Positions 51,827 to 62,897 of a DNA stretch of 64,000 nt are shown piece by piece. A program made the position numbers and the translations under genes. The stretch spans positions 315,612 to 379,611 of the forward strand of contig NZ_BMWA01000004.1 in NCBI RefSeq assembly GCF_014650995.1, read 5' to 3'. The notes under the pieces are model-generated. The model was not told where the DNA came from. It did not search any database and saw nothing but the letters and a program-made list of their open reading frames with translations. Source of the DNA: Streptomyces viridiviolaceus. GTDB taxonomy: Bacteria; Actinomycetota; Actinomycetes; Streptomycetales; Streptomycetaceae. The first letter of the stretch is position 1. Every line of letters begins with the position of its first letter.

Positions 51827-53227
51827 CTATGACCGGTACGGGTTGTGAGCGGGGTACGGCGCCGACACCGGGTTGCCGTACCAGCCCCCGTGCCATCCCG
51901 GGAAGCCGTACGACCCGTACGACCCGTGCAACCCGTAGGCTCCGTGAGCCCCTTGGGCCCAAGCCCCTTGGAGCCCGTAGGCCCCGTGGGAGCCGTGCCC
52001 CGGCCAAGGGTGTGCGGGGCGCACGGGTGCCGGGGGTGCCGTGGCCCGTGCCGCGTGGTCCAGGGCCGGGCGCGCGACGCCCCGCCTGCGCCACAGCTCG
52101 TCCAGCAGCTCCCGCTCCCGTACGACGAAGTCGGCACCCGCCCGGCCGCGGCTGCCCCGCCGGCGCAGGAAGGCCAGCGAGGTGGCGTACGCCTCGTACT
52201 CCGCCACCGCCCGCGCCGCCGCCCTGCCTGCGTGGTCGCGCGCGTACTGCCGGGCGACGCGCCGCGCCCGCATCGAGGCGAGCGCGAACGGCTCGGCCGG
52301 TCCCAGCCAGCCCGCGACGGCGTAGGCGGGCAGTTCCGCCCGCACGGTCCCCAGCTCGCGTTGCCGGGTCCAGATCACCAGCCACGTCAGCAGGCCGAAC
52401 GCCGGCACCATGAACGCGGCGTAGACGGCGAAGAAGCCGTACTCGCCGAGTGCCGAGGAGCCGTTCCACAGCGCGTGCATGCCCATCGCGAGCAGCAGTC
52501 CGGACAGCGGCAGCAGGGTCCGCCGCAGCCGCTGCCGGTCGGCGGACAGGGCGGCGATGCCGAAGCCGATGCCGGTGAGCACGGTGAAGAGCGGGTGGGC
52601 GAACGGCGACATCACGATGCGGACGAAGAAGGTCGCCGCCGTGACCGAGGCGATGCCGCGGTCGCCGGTGAGCTGGTCGGTGCCGAAGGCGGTGCCCAGG
52701 TACAGGATGTTCTCGGTGAACGCGAAGCCGGTGGCGGTGACGCCGGCCACCACCACGCCGTCGACGATGCCGGTGAAGTCGCGTCTGCGGAAGAGGAAGA
52801 CCAGGAGGACGGCGGCGGCCTTCGCGGACTCCTCCACGATCGGCGCTATGACCGTGGCACCAAGGGTGTCGGCGCTCGACGGGTCCGCTGTCGCGGTCGC
52901 TATCCACTGCGTGGCGAAGCTGTTGGCGACGATCGCTATGAGCGCCGCCGCGCAGGCGCCCCACGCGAAGGAGAACAGCAGGTTCCGCCAGGGGCCGGGT
53001 TCGACCCGGTCCAGCCAGCGGAAGGCGGCTATGAGCAGGGGCACGGGCAGAACAGCGAGCCCGAGCCCCACCAGGAACCCTTCGGTGCCGGTCTGTTCGC
53101 GCACCAGGGCCAGGATGACCAGGCCGGAGAGCGCGAGCAGGGTGGTCAGCGCGCCGTAGCGCACCCAGGTGCGCTGCCACCAGTGCGGACGCCTCGGATA
53201 CGTCGGGTGCGGGGGACAGGTGGCCAC
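51827..53227 (-). CDS. PrsW-family intramembrane metalloprotease
   Basis: A 466-aa membrane protein with about eight TM helices. The PrsW motifs are present: EESAK (APIVEESAKAAAV, about residue 132), FAFTENILY (about 173), SPFAHPLFT (about 212) and MHALWNGS (about 258). PrsW cleaves anti-sigma factors in B. subtilis. A cytoplasmic region rich in Arg follows, then a C-terminal tail (about 400-466) of Gly/Tyr/His/Trp repeats (AYGLQGAW, GSYGSYGFPGW). GTG start. A likely target class, membrane anti-sigma factors, is not adjacent. Confidence 0.9.
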   Translation of the reverse strand: MATCPPHPTYPRRPHWWQRTWVRYGALTTLLALSGLVILALVREQTGTEGFLVGLGLAVLPVPLLIAAFRWLDRVEPGPWRNLLFSFAWGACAAALIAIVANSFATQWIATATADPSSADTLGATVIAPIVEESAKAAAVLLVFLFRRRDFTGIVDGVVVAGVTATGFAFTENILYLGTAFGTDQLTGDRGIASVTAATFFVRIVMSPFAHPLFTVLTGIGFGIAALSADRQRLRRTLLPLSGLLLAMGMHALWNGSSALGEYGFFAVYAAFMVPAFGLLTWLVIWTRQRELGTVRAELPAYAVAGWLGPAEPFALASMRARRVARQYARDHAGRAAARAVAEYEAYATSLAFLRRRGSRGRAGADFVVRERELLDELWRRRGVARPALDHAARATAPPAPVRPAHPWPGHGSHGAYGLQGAWAQGAHGAYGLHGSYGSYGFPGWHGGWYGNPVSAPYPAHNPYRS

Positions 53228-53237
53228 GGCATGGACC

Positions 53238-54086
53238 CTAACCGGTGGGGGGCTGCTCCTTGTGCGGTTCGCGGTGCGGTACGCGACGGAAGAGCAAGTC
53301 GTTCACCACATGACCCTTGTCCAGTCCCTGGCCCTCGAAACGGGTCAGCGGCCGCTCGGCGGGGCGCGGCGCGAAACCGCCGTCGGGCACGGCGTTCTCG
53401 AAGTCGGGGTGTGCGGTGAGGACCTCGAGCATCTGCTCCGCGTACGGCTCCCAGTCGGTGGCGCAGTGCACCACGGCCCCCGGCCTGAGCCGGGACGCGG
53501 CCAGGGTCAGGAACTCCGGCTGGATCAGCCGGCGCTTGTGGTGCCGCTTCTTGGGCCAGGGGTCGGGGAAGTAGACGCGCAGTCCGTCGAGGGAGTCCGG
53601 GGCGAGCATCTCGCGCAGGAGGATGATCGCGTCGCCGTTGCCGACGCGGATGTTGGACAGCCCTTCCCGGTCCGCGAGGCCGAGCAGGTTGCCCTGGCCG
53701 GGGGTGTGCACGTCCACCGCGAGGATGTTGGTGTCCGGGGCCGCGGCGGCCATCTGCGCGGTGGCCTCGCCCATGCCGAAGCCGATCTCCAGGACGACGG
53801 GGTTGTCGTTCCCGAACAGCTCGGTGAGGTCGAGGACCCGCTGTCCGTCGATGTCCAGTCCCCACTTGGGCCACAGCCGCTGCAGCGCGTCCGCCTGGCC
53901 GGCGGTCACCCTGCTGCGCCTGGGCTGGAAGCTCCGGATCCGCCGCTCGAAGTGCGACCCGGCGGGGTCGGCCTTCGGGCCGTCGGGGAACCGGGGCTCG
54001 CCCTTGGCACGGGTGTGCCGGAGGGAGAGGCCGATGCCGGGGGTGGTGGGGTGGGGGCCTTCGGAGGCGTTACGGAGATCAGACAC
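53238..54086 (-). CDS. trmB: tRNA (guanine-N7-)-methyltransferase
   Basis: A 282-aa SAM-dependent enzyme methylating G46 of tRNA. The SAM site is LEIGFGMGEATAQMA (about residue 98). The signature VYFPDPWPKKRHHKRRL is near residue 178, and the C-terminal RFE motif (RFEGQGLDKGH) contacts tRNA. The first 45 residues are a variable extension common in streptomycetes. GTG start at 54086. Its stop lies 10 nt beyond the PrsW start on the same strand, so they may be co-transcribed. Confidence 0.95.
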   Translation of the reverse strand: MSDLRNASEGPHPTTPGIGLSLRHTRAKGEPRFPDGPKADPAGSHFERRIRSFQPRRSRVTAGQADALQRLWPKWGLDIDGQRVLDLTELFGNDNPVVLEIGFGMGEATAQMAAAAPDTNILAVDVHTPGQGNLLGLADREGLSNIRVGNGDAIILLREMLAPDSLDGLRVYFPDPWPKKRHHKRRLIQPEFLTLAASRLRPGAVVHCATDWEPYAEQMLEVLTAHPDFENAVPDGGFAPRPAERPLTRFEGQGLDKGHVVNDLLFRRVPHREPHKEQPPTG

Positions 54087-54151
54087 AGTGACCCAATTTT
54101 ACGGGGAGGGCGGGCTTCTGCGGGGTCGTCGTGATGGCGGTGGTGTCTGTG

Positions 54152-54450
54152 GGTGCCTGCGGCGGCCTGTGCGGGTGCGGTGGGGGTGCGTGTGGCGCCA
54201 TCGGTTGGGTTGTGGGTCGGGGCCGTGCCGGGGGGTGTCCGTCCTCGGAACGGCGCGGAATCGGTGGGTGACCATCTGACTGGCGTTGACGCGCCAACCG
54301 CTGCGGGCGGACACCCCCCGACACGTCCCCTTCTCGCCGTACGCGACTGCGGCGCCGTCGCGGTGCCCGCGGGGCGCCGTGCCGTCGCAACCGCGGGCAG
54401 TCGTGCCTCCCCCAGTGCCTGAACGGCCTGGGAGGTCCCCCCAGGGGCGG
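54152..54450 (+). repeat. Long non-coding repeat element, copy A
   Basis: This gene-free gap (54087-54515) carries an element found again at 60069-60470 in the same orientation. Block 1 (54216-54273) and block 2 (54282-54347) are 100% identical to their partners over 58 and 66 bp, while the 8-9 bp linker between them differs completely. A 3' block (54391-54436) matches 45 of 46. Inside, CGGGGGGTGTCCG (54229-54241) is the exact reverse complement of CGGACACCCCCCG (54308-54320), extending to 17 bp with one mismatch. GTTGACGCGCCAAC (54285-54298) is a near palindrome. No frame is conserved across the copies. It may be a dispersed regulatory or structural RNA/DNA element. Confidence 0.85.
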
Positions 54451-54515
54451 CACGGGCGGCGCGGCGGCACCCCGCGAGCGCCGGGGCGCGCGGCCCCACC
54501 CCCGGCAGGAACCCG

Positions 54516-55730
54516 TCAGCAGTGGGCCAGCGCCGTCAGTGTCCTGCGGGCCACTTCCCGCCCGATGGGCAGTGCCGCGGTCGCCGCAGGTGAAGGCGCG
54601 TTCAGTACGTGTACCGCACGCTCCCCCTCACGGATCAGGAAGTCGTCGACCAGCGTCCCGTCCGCCAGTACCGCCTGCGCCCGTACTCCCGCGGCCGCCG
54701 CCACCAGGTCGCCCTCCGTCACCGAGGGCAGCAGTCTGCGCACCGCCGCCGTGAACGCCCCCTTGGACAGCGACCGCCGCAGCTCCCCAGCCCCGTATCT
54801 CCAGTGCCGCCGGGCGATCCGCCACGAGCCCGGCCACGCCAGCGTCGCCCCCAGTTCACGGGGCCGTACGACGCCCCACCCGTACCCCTCGCGGGCCAGG
54901 GCCGGCACCGCGTTGGGTCCGATGTGGACGCTCCCGTCGATCCCGCGCGTCAGATGCACCCCGAGGAACGGGAACGCCGGATCCGGCACCGGATACACCA
55001 GCCCCCGTACCAGCTCCGGCCGCGCCAGCTCGTAGTACTCGCCCCGGAACGGCACGATCCGCATGCCCGGCTCGTCGCCCGTCATCCGGGCGATCTCGTC
55101 GCAGTGCAGCCCGGCGCAGTTGACCAGGACCCGGGCGCGGACCACGTCCCCCGACCTGGTGCGGACGGCGACTCCGCGTTCCGGCCGGCGGTCGATGCGG
55201 AGCACCTCCGCGCCGTAGCGGATCTCCGCGCCGGACGCGGCGGCCAGCTGCCGGGCCACGGCGACGTAGTCGCAGACGCCGGTGGTGCCGACGTGTATGG
55301 CCGCCAGGCCCCGGACCTCCGGTTCGTACTCCGGGATCTGTGCGGCGCCCAGCTCGCGCACCGGAATGCCGTTCTCCCGGCCGCGCTGCACGAGCGCGTG
55401 CAGCCGGGGCAGCTCCGCCCGGTCGGTGGCGACGATCAGCTTGCCGGTGACGGCGTGGGCGATGCCGTACTCGGCGCAGAACTTGACCATCTCGGCGGCG
55501 CCCCGGACCGCGTAGCGCGCCTTCAGCGAGCCGGGGCGGTAGTAGATGCCGCTGTGGATGACACCGCTGTTGCGGCCCGTCTGGTGCCGGGCCGGGCCGG
55601 GCTCCTTCTCCAGCACCGTCACCCGGGTGCCGGGCGCGGCGCGTGTGATCGCGTGCGCGGTCGACAGGCCGACGATCCCGCCGCCGATCACCAGCACGTC
55701 GCAGTCGTGTGCGGTCCGCACTCGTTCCAT
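54516..55730 (-). CDS. L-2-hydroxyglutarate oxidase family FAD enzyme (LhgO-like)
   Basis: A 404-aa FAD-dependent oxidoreductase of the DAO fold. The dinucleotide motif VLVIGGGIVGLSTA starts near residue 12, and HQTGRNSGVIHSGIYYRPGSLKA (positions about 46-68) is diagnostic of the LhgO/YgaF branch. It would oxidise L-2-hydroxyglutarate to 2-oxoglutarate and feed electrons to the membrane. The start is uncertain: ATG 55730 and GTG 55721 both fit (GGGAG 9 nt before the latter). It follows the NsdA-like gene by 72 nt on the same strand. Copy A of the repeat element lies just downstream. Confidence 0.9.
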   Translation of the reverse strand: MERVRTAHDCDVLVIGGGIVGLSTAHAITRAAPGTRVTVLEKEPGPARHQTGRNSGVIHSGIYYRPGSLKARYAVRGAAEMVKFCAEYGIAHAVTGKLIVATDRAELPRLHALVQRGRENGIPVRELGAAQIPEYEPEVRGLAAIHVGTTGVCDYVAVARQLAAASGAEIRYGAEVLRIDRRPERGVAVRTRSGDVVRARVLVNCAGLHCDEIARMTGDEPGMRIVPFRGEYYELARPELVRGLVYPVPDPAFPFLGVHLTRGIDGSVHIGPNAVPALAREGYGWGVVRPRELGATLAWPGSWRIARRHWRYGAGELRRSLSKGAFTAAVRRLLPSVTEGDLVAAAAGVRAQAVLADGTLVDDFLIREGERAVHVLNAPSPAATAALPIGREVARRTLTALAHC

Positions 55731-55802
55731 CTCCCGGTCCACCTCCCGGCTTCGATAGTGCACTGCGCCACTGACAATGCCTTCAAACCCGGGGCCGGCG
55801 TC

Positions 55803-57227
55803 TCAGGCCGTGGTCATCAGCAGCGGGCGGGCGCGCTCGCGCAGCTCGACCACGCGCGGCTCGTCGCCGTACGGCTCCAGCCGGTGCAGGAGGTCCCTGA
55901 CGTACTCGGTGGTACGGGCGGAGGAGATGCGCCCGGCGACCTCGACCGCCCGCACACCCTGCTCGCAGGCCGCGTCCAGGTTGCCCGACTCCAGTTCGGC
56001 CACCGCTGAGACGACGAGCCTGAGCCCGTGCGAGCGTACGAACTCCTCCGTCGGTTTCGACAGGGCCTGCTCGGTGAAGCGGCGGACCTGGCGTGGTGCC
56101 TTCAGGTCGCGGTAGCACTCGGCCGCGTCGGCGGCGAACCGGTCGTAGGAGTAGAAACCCAGCCACGTCGGGTCGCTGTCGCCGGGGCGGGCGCGCTCCA
56201 GCCAGCTCTCGGCGGCCTTCAGGGCCGCGCCGGCCGCCACCGCGTCGTTCGCGCGCGCGTGGGCGCGGGCCTCGACCAGGCGGAAGAAGCTCATGGTGCG
56301 AGCCGTGGCCAGGCCCCGGTTGCGTTCCAGCGCGGCCTGGGCGAGGTCCACCCCCTCGTCGCCGAAGCCGCGGTAGGTGGCCTGCAGGGACATCGAGGCG
56401 AGTACGTAGCCGCCCAGGGGGACGTCGGCTGCCGCGCGGGCCAGGCGCAGGGCCTGGATGTAGTACCGCTGGGCGGCCTCCTGCTGGCCGGTGTCGAAGG
56501 CCATCCAGCCGGCCAGACGGGTCAGTTCGGCCGAGGCGCCGAACAGGGCGCGGCCGACCTCGTCGGAGTAGGAGCCGAGGAGCAGCGGGGCCGCCTCGAC
56601 ACGTAAGCACTCGGGGACCATCGACGAACGCCAGTCGCCGCCGCCGTACTTGGAGTCCCAGCGGCGGGCGTCCTCGGCGGCCTCCCGCAGTTTCTGCACA
56701 TCGCTGTGGCCGACTTTGAGCGGTGCGCCGGAGCCCTCGGCCGGGCTCGCGTCACGCGCGACCGAGCTGTCGGCCGGGGTTATCAGCCACCGCGATGCGG
56801 GCGTTGCGTATGCGCTCACTGCGAACGAGCCGGCCAGCGACTGCCAGATGCCACCGGAGCCGGCCCGGCGGCCGGCGAGGTCGAGACGGTACAACTCGGT
56901 CGCCGTCCGGACCGCTTGGCCCACGTCTCTGGGGAAGGCGAGGCCCACCTCGGGCGCGGGATCCGCGTCCGCCAGGCCGATCTCGTGGAGCGGCACCGGG
57001 CGGCCGAGCTTCTGGCCGATGGCGGCGGCGATGAGGTGCGGCGCCGCACCCTGCGGCACCATGCCCTTCGACACCCAGCGCGCCACCGACGTCTTGTCGT
57101 AGCGCAGAGTCAACCCGCGTTGGGCGCCGAGGTCGTTGACGCGCCGGGCGAGTCCTGCGTTGCTGATTCCCGCGAGGGCGAGAACGGCGCCGAGCTTTTC
57201 GTTCGGCCCGCGTTGCTCCCTGGACAT
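55803..57227 (-). CDS. NsdA/ORF1590-family sporulation-associated regulator
   Basis: A 474-aa protein. The N-terminal XRE-like helix-turn-helix reads [26 protein letters not shown]...[11 protein letters not shown] (residues about 9-56). The remainder is alpha-helical with TPR-like repeats (about 230-470, for example [17 protein letters not shown] and [22 protein letters not shown]). This matches the S. griseus sporulation gene ORF1590 and the S. coelicolor repressors NsdA/NsdB. An in-frame ATG at codon 56 (57062) would give a shorter form lacking the HTH, as described for ORF1590. GGGG is 7 nt before the ATG. Confidence 0.85.
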   Translation of the reverse strand: MSREQRGPNEKLGAVLALAGISNAGLARRVNDLGAQRGLTLRYDKTSVARWVSKGMVPQGAAPHLIAAAIGQKLGRPVPLHEIGLADADPAPEVGLAFPRDVGQAVRTATELYRLDLAGRRAGSGGIWQSLAGSFAVSAYATPASRWLITPADSSVARDASPAEGSGAPLKVGHSDVQKLREAAEDARRWDSKYGGGDWRSSMVPECLRVEAAPLLLGSYSDEVGRALFGASAELTRLAGWMAFDTGQQEAAQRYYIQALRLARAAADVPLGGYVLASMSLQATYRGFGDEGVDLAQAALERNRGLATARTMSFFRLVEARAHARANDAVAAGAALKAAESWLERARPGDSDPTWLGFYSYDRFAADAAECYRDLKAPRQVRRFTEQALSKPTEEFVRSHGLRLVVSAVAELESGNLDAACEQGVRAVEVAGRISSARTTEYVRDLLHRLEPYGDEPRVVELRERARPLLMTTA

Positions 57228-57931
57228 GCGCCACCCCTCGACACAGACGGCTGCCGCGCTGGCATAACCACGCGGCATTCGTAAACCCAGCGTAGTTCGC
57301 CGGATCCCAAGCGTTAAGAGGCATTGTTCCGGATGGCGGGATTGTGGTCCGTACTGAAGTGCGGTGTCTGTACGGACTGTTGCCGTGTGCTCCCGGTGTG
57401 TGGCCGTGCGCCCGTCCGTGCGCTCTTCTCCGGCCACGGGGGGAGCGGTTCCATGGGTGATGCGTGGGTCGGCCCGCTGTACTGGATCCAGTGGGCTGGG
57501 GGACACCGCCGCCTCCATCCCCGCGGGCGGCGGACCGGTCCGGGAGGCGTGTCCCGTCTCCCGGACTGCGCACCGCCCGGCGGTGCGCAGAACCTGTACG
57601 GAGCGTGTTCGAACCTGTTCGCGTGAGGCCGATTAGGCTGAAAATCGACCCCGGTGGTTTCGGGCCGGCAGCGCTCTCACCATGGGACTTGAGGGCGCGT
57701 TGGGGGTCCAAAGGGCGCGTAGCGGGGGCGCATTCGCGTCGCTGTCGTGGCCCGGTCGGACGGCCGCCGGAGTACGGGAACGGGAAGTCGGCGTCATCGC
57801 GTGGGTCTCCGCGGGGGCGCATTCATGGGAGCGCTTGCGGCTCCGCCGACACTCCGTGGCGTGCCCTTCATGGCAGCATGGGGAACCAGTTCGTACGGTG
57901 CACTGGTTGTCCCCAGCCTGTGGAGGCGTCG
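57228..57931. promoter_or_regulatory. 704-nt divergent intergenic region
   Basis: No convincing gene on either strand; several short frames are Cys/Arg/Gly-rich and lack ribosome sites. TAGGCT at 57634-57639 is a good -10 candidate firing towards the cyclase-like gene, leaving a leader of about 290 nt. A GTTCGAAC palindrome is at about 57607-57614. I looked for a lasso-peptide precursor here and found none. Confidence 0.4.
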
Positions 57932-60043
57932 ATGCGGTGGTTGGTGGGGTGGAGCAGCGCCGCCGCGGGAGTCGCGGGGATCGCCGGAGCCGGCTCCGCA
58001 GGGGCCACCGGGTACGACGGTGAGACCGTGCAGCCCGTGGGTTCGCAGCTCCTGTGGGGCGATCCCGACCCCCTGTGGGCGGTCGGTGACTGGCGCCCCG
58101 ACGAGGTACGCGTCGTCACGGCCGACGCCCAGACCCGGATCGCGGTCCTCGGCATCTGCGGGGCGTCGGACGAGCAACTGCGGGTCGGTCTCCTCGCCGC
58201 GCGCGGCGGTGCGCTGCGGCACCTGACGGCCTGGCCCGGCAGTTACACGGCCGTCGTCCAGGTGGGCCGGCGGATCACGGTCTGCGGTGACCTCGCGGGG
58301 GTACGCCCCGTGTTCCACACCCCGTGGGCGGGTGGCACGGCGTACGCCACGGCCGCGCTGCCGCTGGCCGACCTCGTGGAGGCCAATCTCGACTTCGGGC
58401 ACCTCGCCGCGCTGCTCGCCGCGCCCGACGCGCCCGCCGCGCTGAGCGACTCCACCCCGTACGACGGCGTGAAGCGCATTCCGCCGGGGCATGCGCTGAT
58501 CCTGCGCGCCGGGGCGCGGGAGATCGCCGGATACGAGCAGGTGGCCTCGCTGGCCGTGGCGGCGCCCCCGGCCGACCCCGACAGCGCGGTGGACGGTGTG
58601 CGGGACGCCCTGGTGGAAGCCGTGCGCACCCGGCTCGCCGCGCCACGGCACGTCCCCGGCGACGGCATCGACCCCGGGCCGGTGCCCGGCATGGGGCCCG
58701 CCGAACGGCGCGCCGCGCGCGGGATGCCGGTGCCGGGGATCGGGGCGGACCTGTCCGGCGGGCCGGCCTCCGGGACGCTGGCGCTGCTCGCGGCGGGGCT
58801 GCCGGGGATGCCGGGGACCGTCCTCGGGCACGGGACGGGGGCCGGGGAGCGGCTGCTCGCCGTCACCTTCAACGACCTGACCGTCGGTGGGCAGGAGACC
58901 GAGCTGGAGCGGGCCGGGGCGCTGGCCGCCAACCCGCGGCTGCACCACGTGGTGGTGACGGGCGGCGAGGAGGTGCTGCCGTACGCCGCTCTGGACGGGC
59001 CGCTGACCGACGAACCGGGGCCGAGTCTGGTCACGGCGGCGCGGCACCGGGCGCGGCTGGCCGCCGGCAGCGCGGACCACTTCACCGGGTACGGCGCCCG
59101 GCAGGTGCTGGACGCGCACCCGGCGCGGCTGGCCGACCTGCTGATGGACCGCCGGCGGCGCCATCTCGTGCGCCCGGTCGCCGCGCTGGCCAGGGCGGAC
59201 GGTTCCGTGATGGTCCCCGCGCGCGTGTACGCCGCGGCGCGGCGGCTGGCGCGGACGCCGTACCGGACCGGGCTGGAGGTGCTCGCCGACCGGCTCAGAC
59301 AGCGGCGCTTCGACGAGCCCGGCGGGGCGGTGGATGCGTCGATCGCCGCGCTGACCTGGGGCGGGCCCGGGCCGGCGGCGCGATGGCTGACCGGGGAGGC
59401 GCTGGCAGAAGTATCGGTTCGCCTGCAGGGGTCGACGCAGCGTTCCGGGATGGGACCGGGGCAGCGGCCGGGTGACTTCCGCGCGCGTGCCTCGTTGGCC
59501 CGGCAGGCGGCGGACGTGCGGGTGCTGGAGCAGGCCGCCGAGATCCGTTTCCAGCGGCTGCACGCGCCGTTCCTCGACAACCAGGTCGTCCGCGCCTGCC
59601 GTGCGCTGCCCGAGGCGCTGCGGGTGCGGCCGGGGGCGCGGGCGGCGATCCTGCGCACGGTGCTGGAGGGTGCCGGGGTGCGGGACCTGCCGAGCGGGTG
59701 GGGGGCGCCGACGCAGGCGCAGACGGCTGCCGCCGCGCGGACGGGGCTGCGGGTGGCCGCGGACTCGTTGATCGCGCTGTTCGACACGCCGTTGCTCGCC
59801 GAGGCGGGGCTGGTGGAGGCGCGGGTGGTGCGCAAGGCGCTGCGGGGGGCGGCGGCGGGGGAGAGGCTGCCGTTGGACGGGCTGGCCGACCTCGTCTCGC
59901 TGGAACTGTGGCTCGGGCGCCTGCTCGCTCGCAGGGGGACCTGCTGGACCGGGACGCCTGGGCGGCAGCGGGCGGTACCGGCGGGGATCGCGCCGCAGCG
60001 GGGGGCGCTGGGGGGTGCGGGGGCGGTTGTGCGGCGGGTTTGA
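57932..60043 (+). CDS. Orphan asparagine-synthase / macrolactam-cyclase-like protein
   Basis: A 703-aa protein of the asparagine-synthetase B fold, closest in layout to lasso-peptide macrolactam cyclases. Residues 1-230 form an Ntn-like domain but lack the N-terminal nucleophilic Cys, so no glutaminase. The ATP-PPase P-loop, normally SGG-x-D-S, reads SGGPASG at Ser275, with the usual Asp replaced by Ala. The C-terminal HAPFLDNQVVRACRALPEALR (about residue 545) is the expected family block. No precursor peptide, RRE or leader peptidase gene is nearby. GGAGG is 5 nt before the ATG. It may have lost catalysis or use an unusual substrate. Confidence 0.8.
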   Translation: MRWLVGWSSAAAGVAGIAGAGSAGATGYDGETVQPVGSQLLWGDPDPLWAVGDWRPDEVRVVTADAQTRIAVLGICGASDEQLRVGLLAARGGALRHLTAWPGSYTAVVQVGRRITVCGDLAGVRPVFHTPWAGGTAYATAALPLADLVEANLDFGHLAALLAAPDAPAALSDSTPYDGVKRIPPGHALILRAGAREIAGYEQVASLAVAAPPADPDSAVDGVRDALVEAVRTRLAAPRHVPGDGIDPGPVPGMGPAERRAARGMPVPGIGADLSGGPASGTLALLAAGLPGMPGTVLGHGTGAGERLLAVTFNDLTVGGQETELERAGALAANPRLHHVVVTGGEEVLPYAALDGPLTDEPGPSLVTAARHRARLAAGSADHFTGYGARQVLDAHPARLADLLMDRRRRHLVRPVAALARADGSVMVPARVYAAARRLARTPYRTGLEVLADRLRQRRFDEPGGAVDASIAALTWGGPGPAARWLTGEALAEVSVRLQGSTQRSGMGPGQRPGDFRARASLARQAADVRVLEQAAEIRFQRLHAPFLDNQVVRACRALPEALRVRPGARAAILRTVLEGAGVRDLPSGWGAPTQAQTAAAARTGLRVAADSLIALFDTPLLAEAGLVEARVVRKALRGAAAGERLPLDGLADLVSLELWLGRLLARRGTCWTGTPGRQRAVPAGIAPQRGALGGAGAVVRRV

Positions 60044-60068
60044 CGGTGCCTCGGGTGGTTTCGTGGTG

Positions 60069-60470
60069 GTGCCTGCGGCGGCCTGTGCGGGTGGTCGGGG
60101 GTGCGGGTAGCGCTTTCGGTTGTGGGTGGGTCGGGGCCGTGCCGGGGGGTGTCCGTCCTCGGAACGGCGCGGAATCGGTGGGTGACCGGCTCGCCCGGCG
60201 TTGACGCGCCAACCGCTGCGGGCGGACACCCCCCGACACGTCCCCTTCTCGCCGTACGCGACCGCGGGTCCGTCGCGGTGCCCGCGCAGCGCCGCGTCAC
60301 CGCGCGCAGTCACGCGCCGTGCCGCCACGACCGCCAGGCGCCGTGCCGCCGTGACCGAGGGCGCCCGCGCCGCCGTGTCGCGTCACCGCGGGCAGTCGTG
60401 CCTCCCCCAGTGCCTGAAGGGCCTGGGAGGTACCCCTGCCCCCAGGGGCGGCACGGGTGGGCGCGGGCGG
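60069..60470 (+). repeat. Long non-coding repeat element, copy B
   Basis: Second copy of the element at 54152-54450, same orientation: block 1 at 60130-60187 and block 2 at 60197-60262 are 100% identical, and the 3' block 60386-60431 differs at one base. Relative to copy A it carries extra C/G-rich sequence between block 2 and the 3' block (about 60263-60385, with gccgtgccgcc direct repeats), roughly 80 nt longer than in A. It lies between the convergent ends of the cyclase-like gene and the sigma factor gene. Confidence 0.85.
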
Positions 60471-60509
60471 CAACCCGTCAGCGCCGGGCCGCGTGACCCA
60501 CCCTGGCCC

Positions 60510-60685
60510 GTGCCCGTGCCGGGCGCCGGGTGAGCGGCGGACCAGGAGTGTCCGTGCCTGTGCCGGGCGCCGGGTGAGCGCCCGACCAGGAGTGTCCGTG
60601 CCTGTGCCGGGCGCCGGGTGAGCGCCCGACCAGGAGTGCCCGTGCCCACGCCGGGCGACAGAGCGAACGCCGGACCACTGTGCCC
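60510..60685. repeat. 44-bp tandem repeat array, four copies
   Basis: Units begin at 60510, 60554, 60598 and 60642, exactly 44 bp apart. Copies 2 and 3 are nearly identical, copy 1 differs by a few bases and copy 4 is degenerate. Each of copies 1-3 holds GGGCGCCGGGTGAGCG; copies 2 and 3 continue into CGCCC, giving a GGGCG...CGCCC hairpin. There are no spacers, so it is not CRISPR. It sits just downstream of the sigma factor gene (minus) and after repeat copy B. Confidence 0.88.
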
Positions 60686-60713
60686 AGGCCGGGCACGTCA
60701 CCGGCGGTCGCCC

Positions 60714-62621
<1,908 letters not shown>

Positions 62622-62897
62622 CGCGGAAAGCCCCCGCCACCTGCCCGACCAGTCCCGAACACCGGGTCAGCGTGCCATATCGGCTTTTGGTCAGACCTGC
62701 GCTGTGCGCACCATCACTCGTCCGTGGGGAGCTGCCGCAAGGCAGTACCAGAGGTCACCCGGTGAGGGACGGATCAACTGCCGTCCTGCCCGGCCGGGCA
62801 GGACCGGGCCGTCCCGGACGGTCCCGGGCGCAGTCGTCCCGTCATGGTGACCGCGGCGGCGCGGACCGGATCCCCGCCCGCCGCGGGCACCGCCGTC

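Noticed and set aside
57650..57931. A possible lasso-peptide precursor upstream of the cyclase-like gene
   Set aside because: Short frames here have no Gly/Ala start of core with Asp/Glu at position 7-9, and no leader motif. No peptidase or RRE gene accompanies them.
60510..60685. CRISPR array
   Set aside because: The 44-bp units are contiguous with no spacers and there are no cas genes.
60044..60713. A small gene between the cyclase-like and sigma factor genes
   Set aside because: The stretch is fully accounted for by the repeat element and the 44-bp array. No frame has a ribosome site or is conserved between the two element copies.
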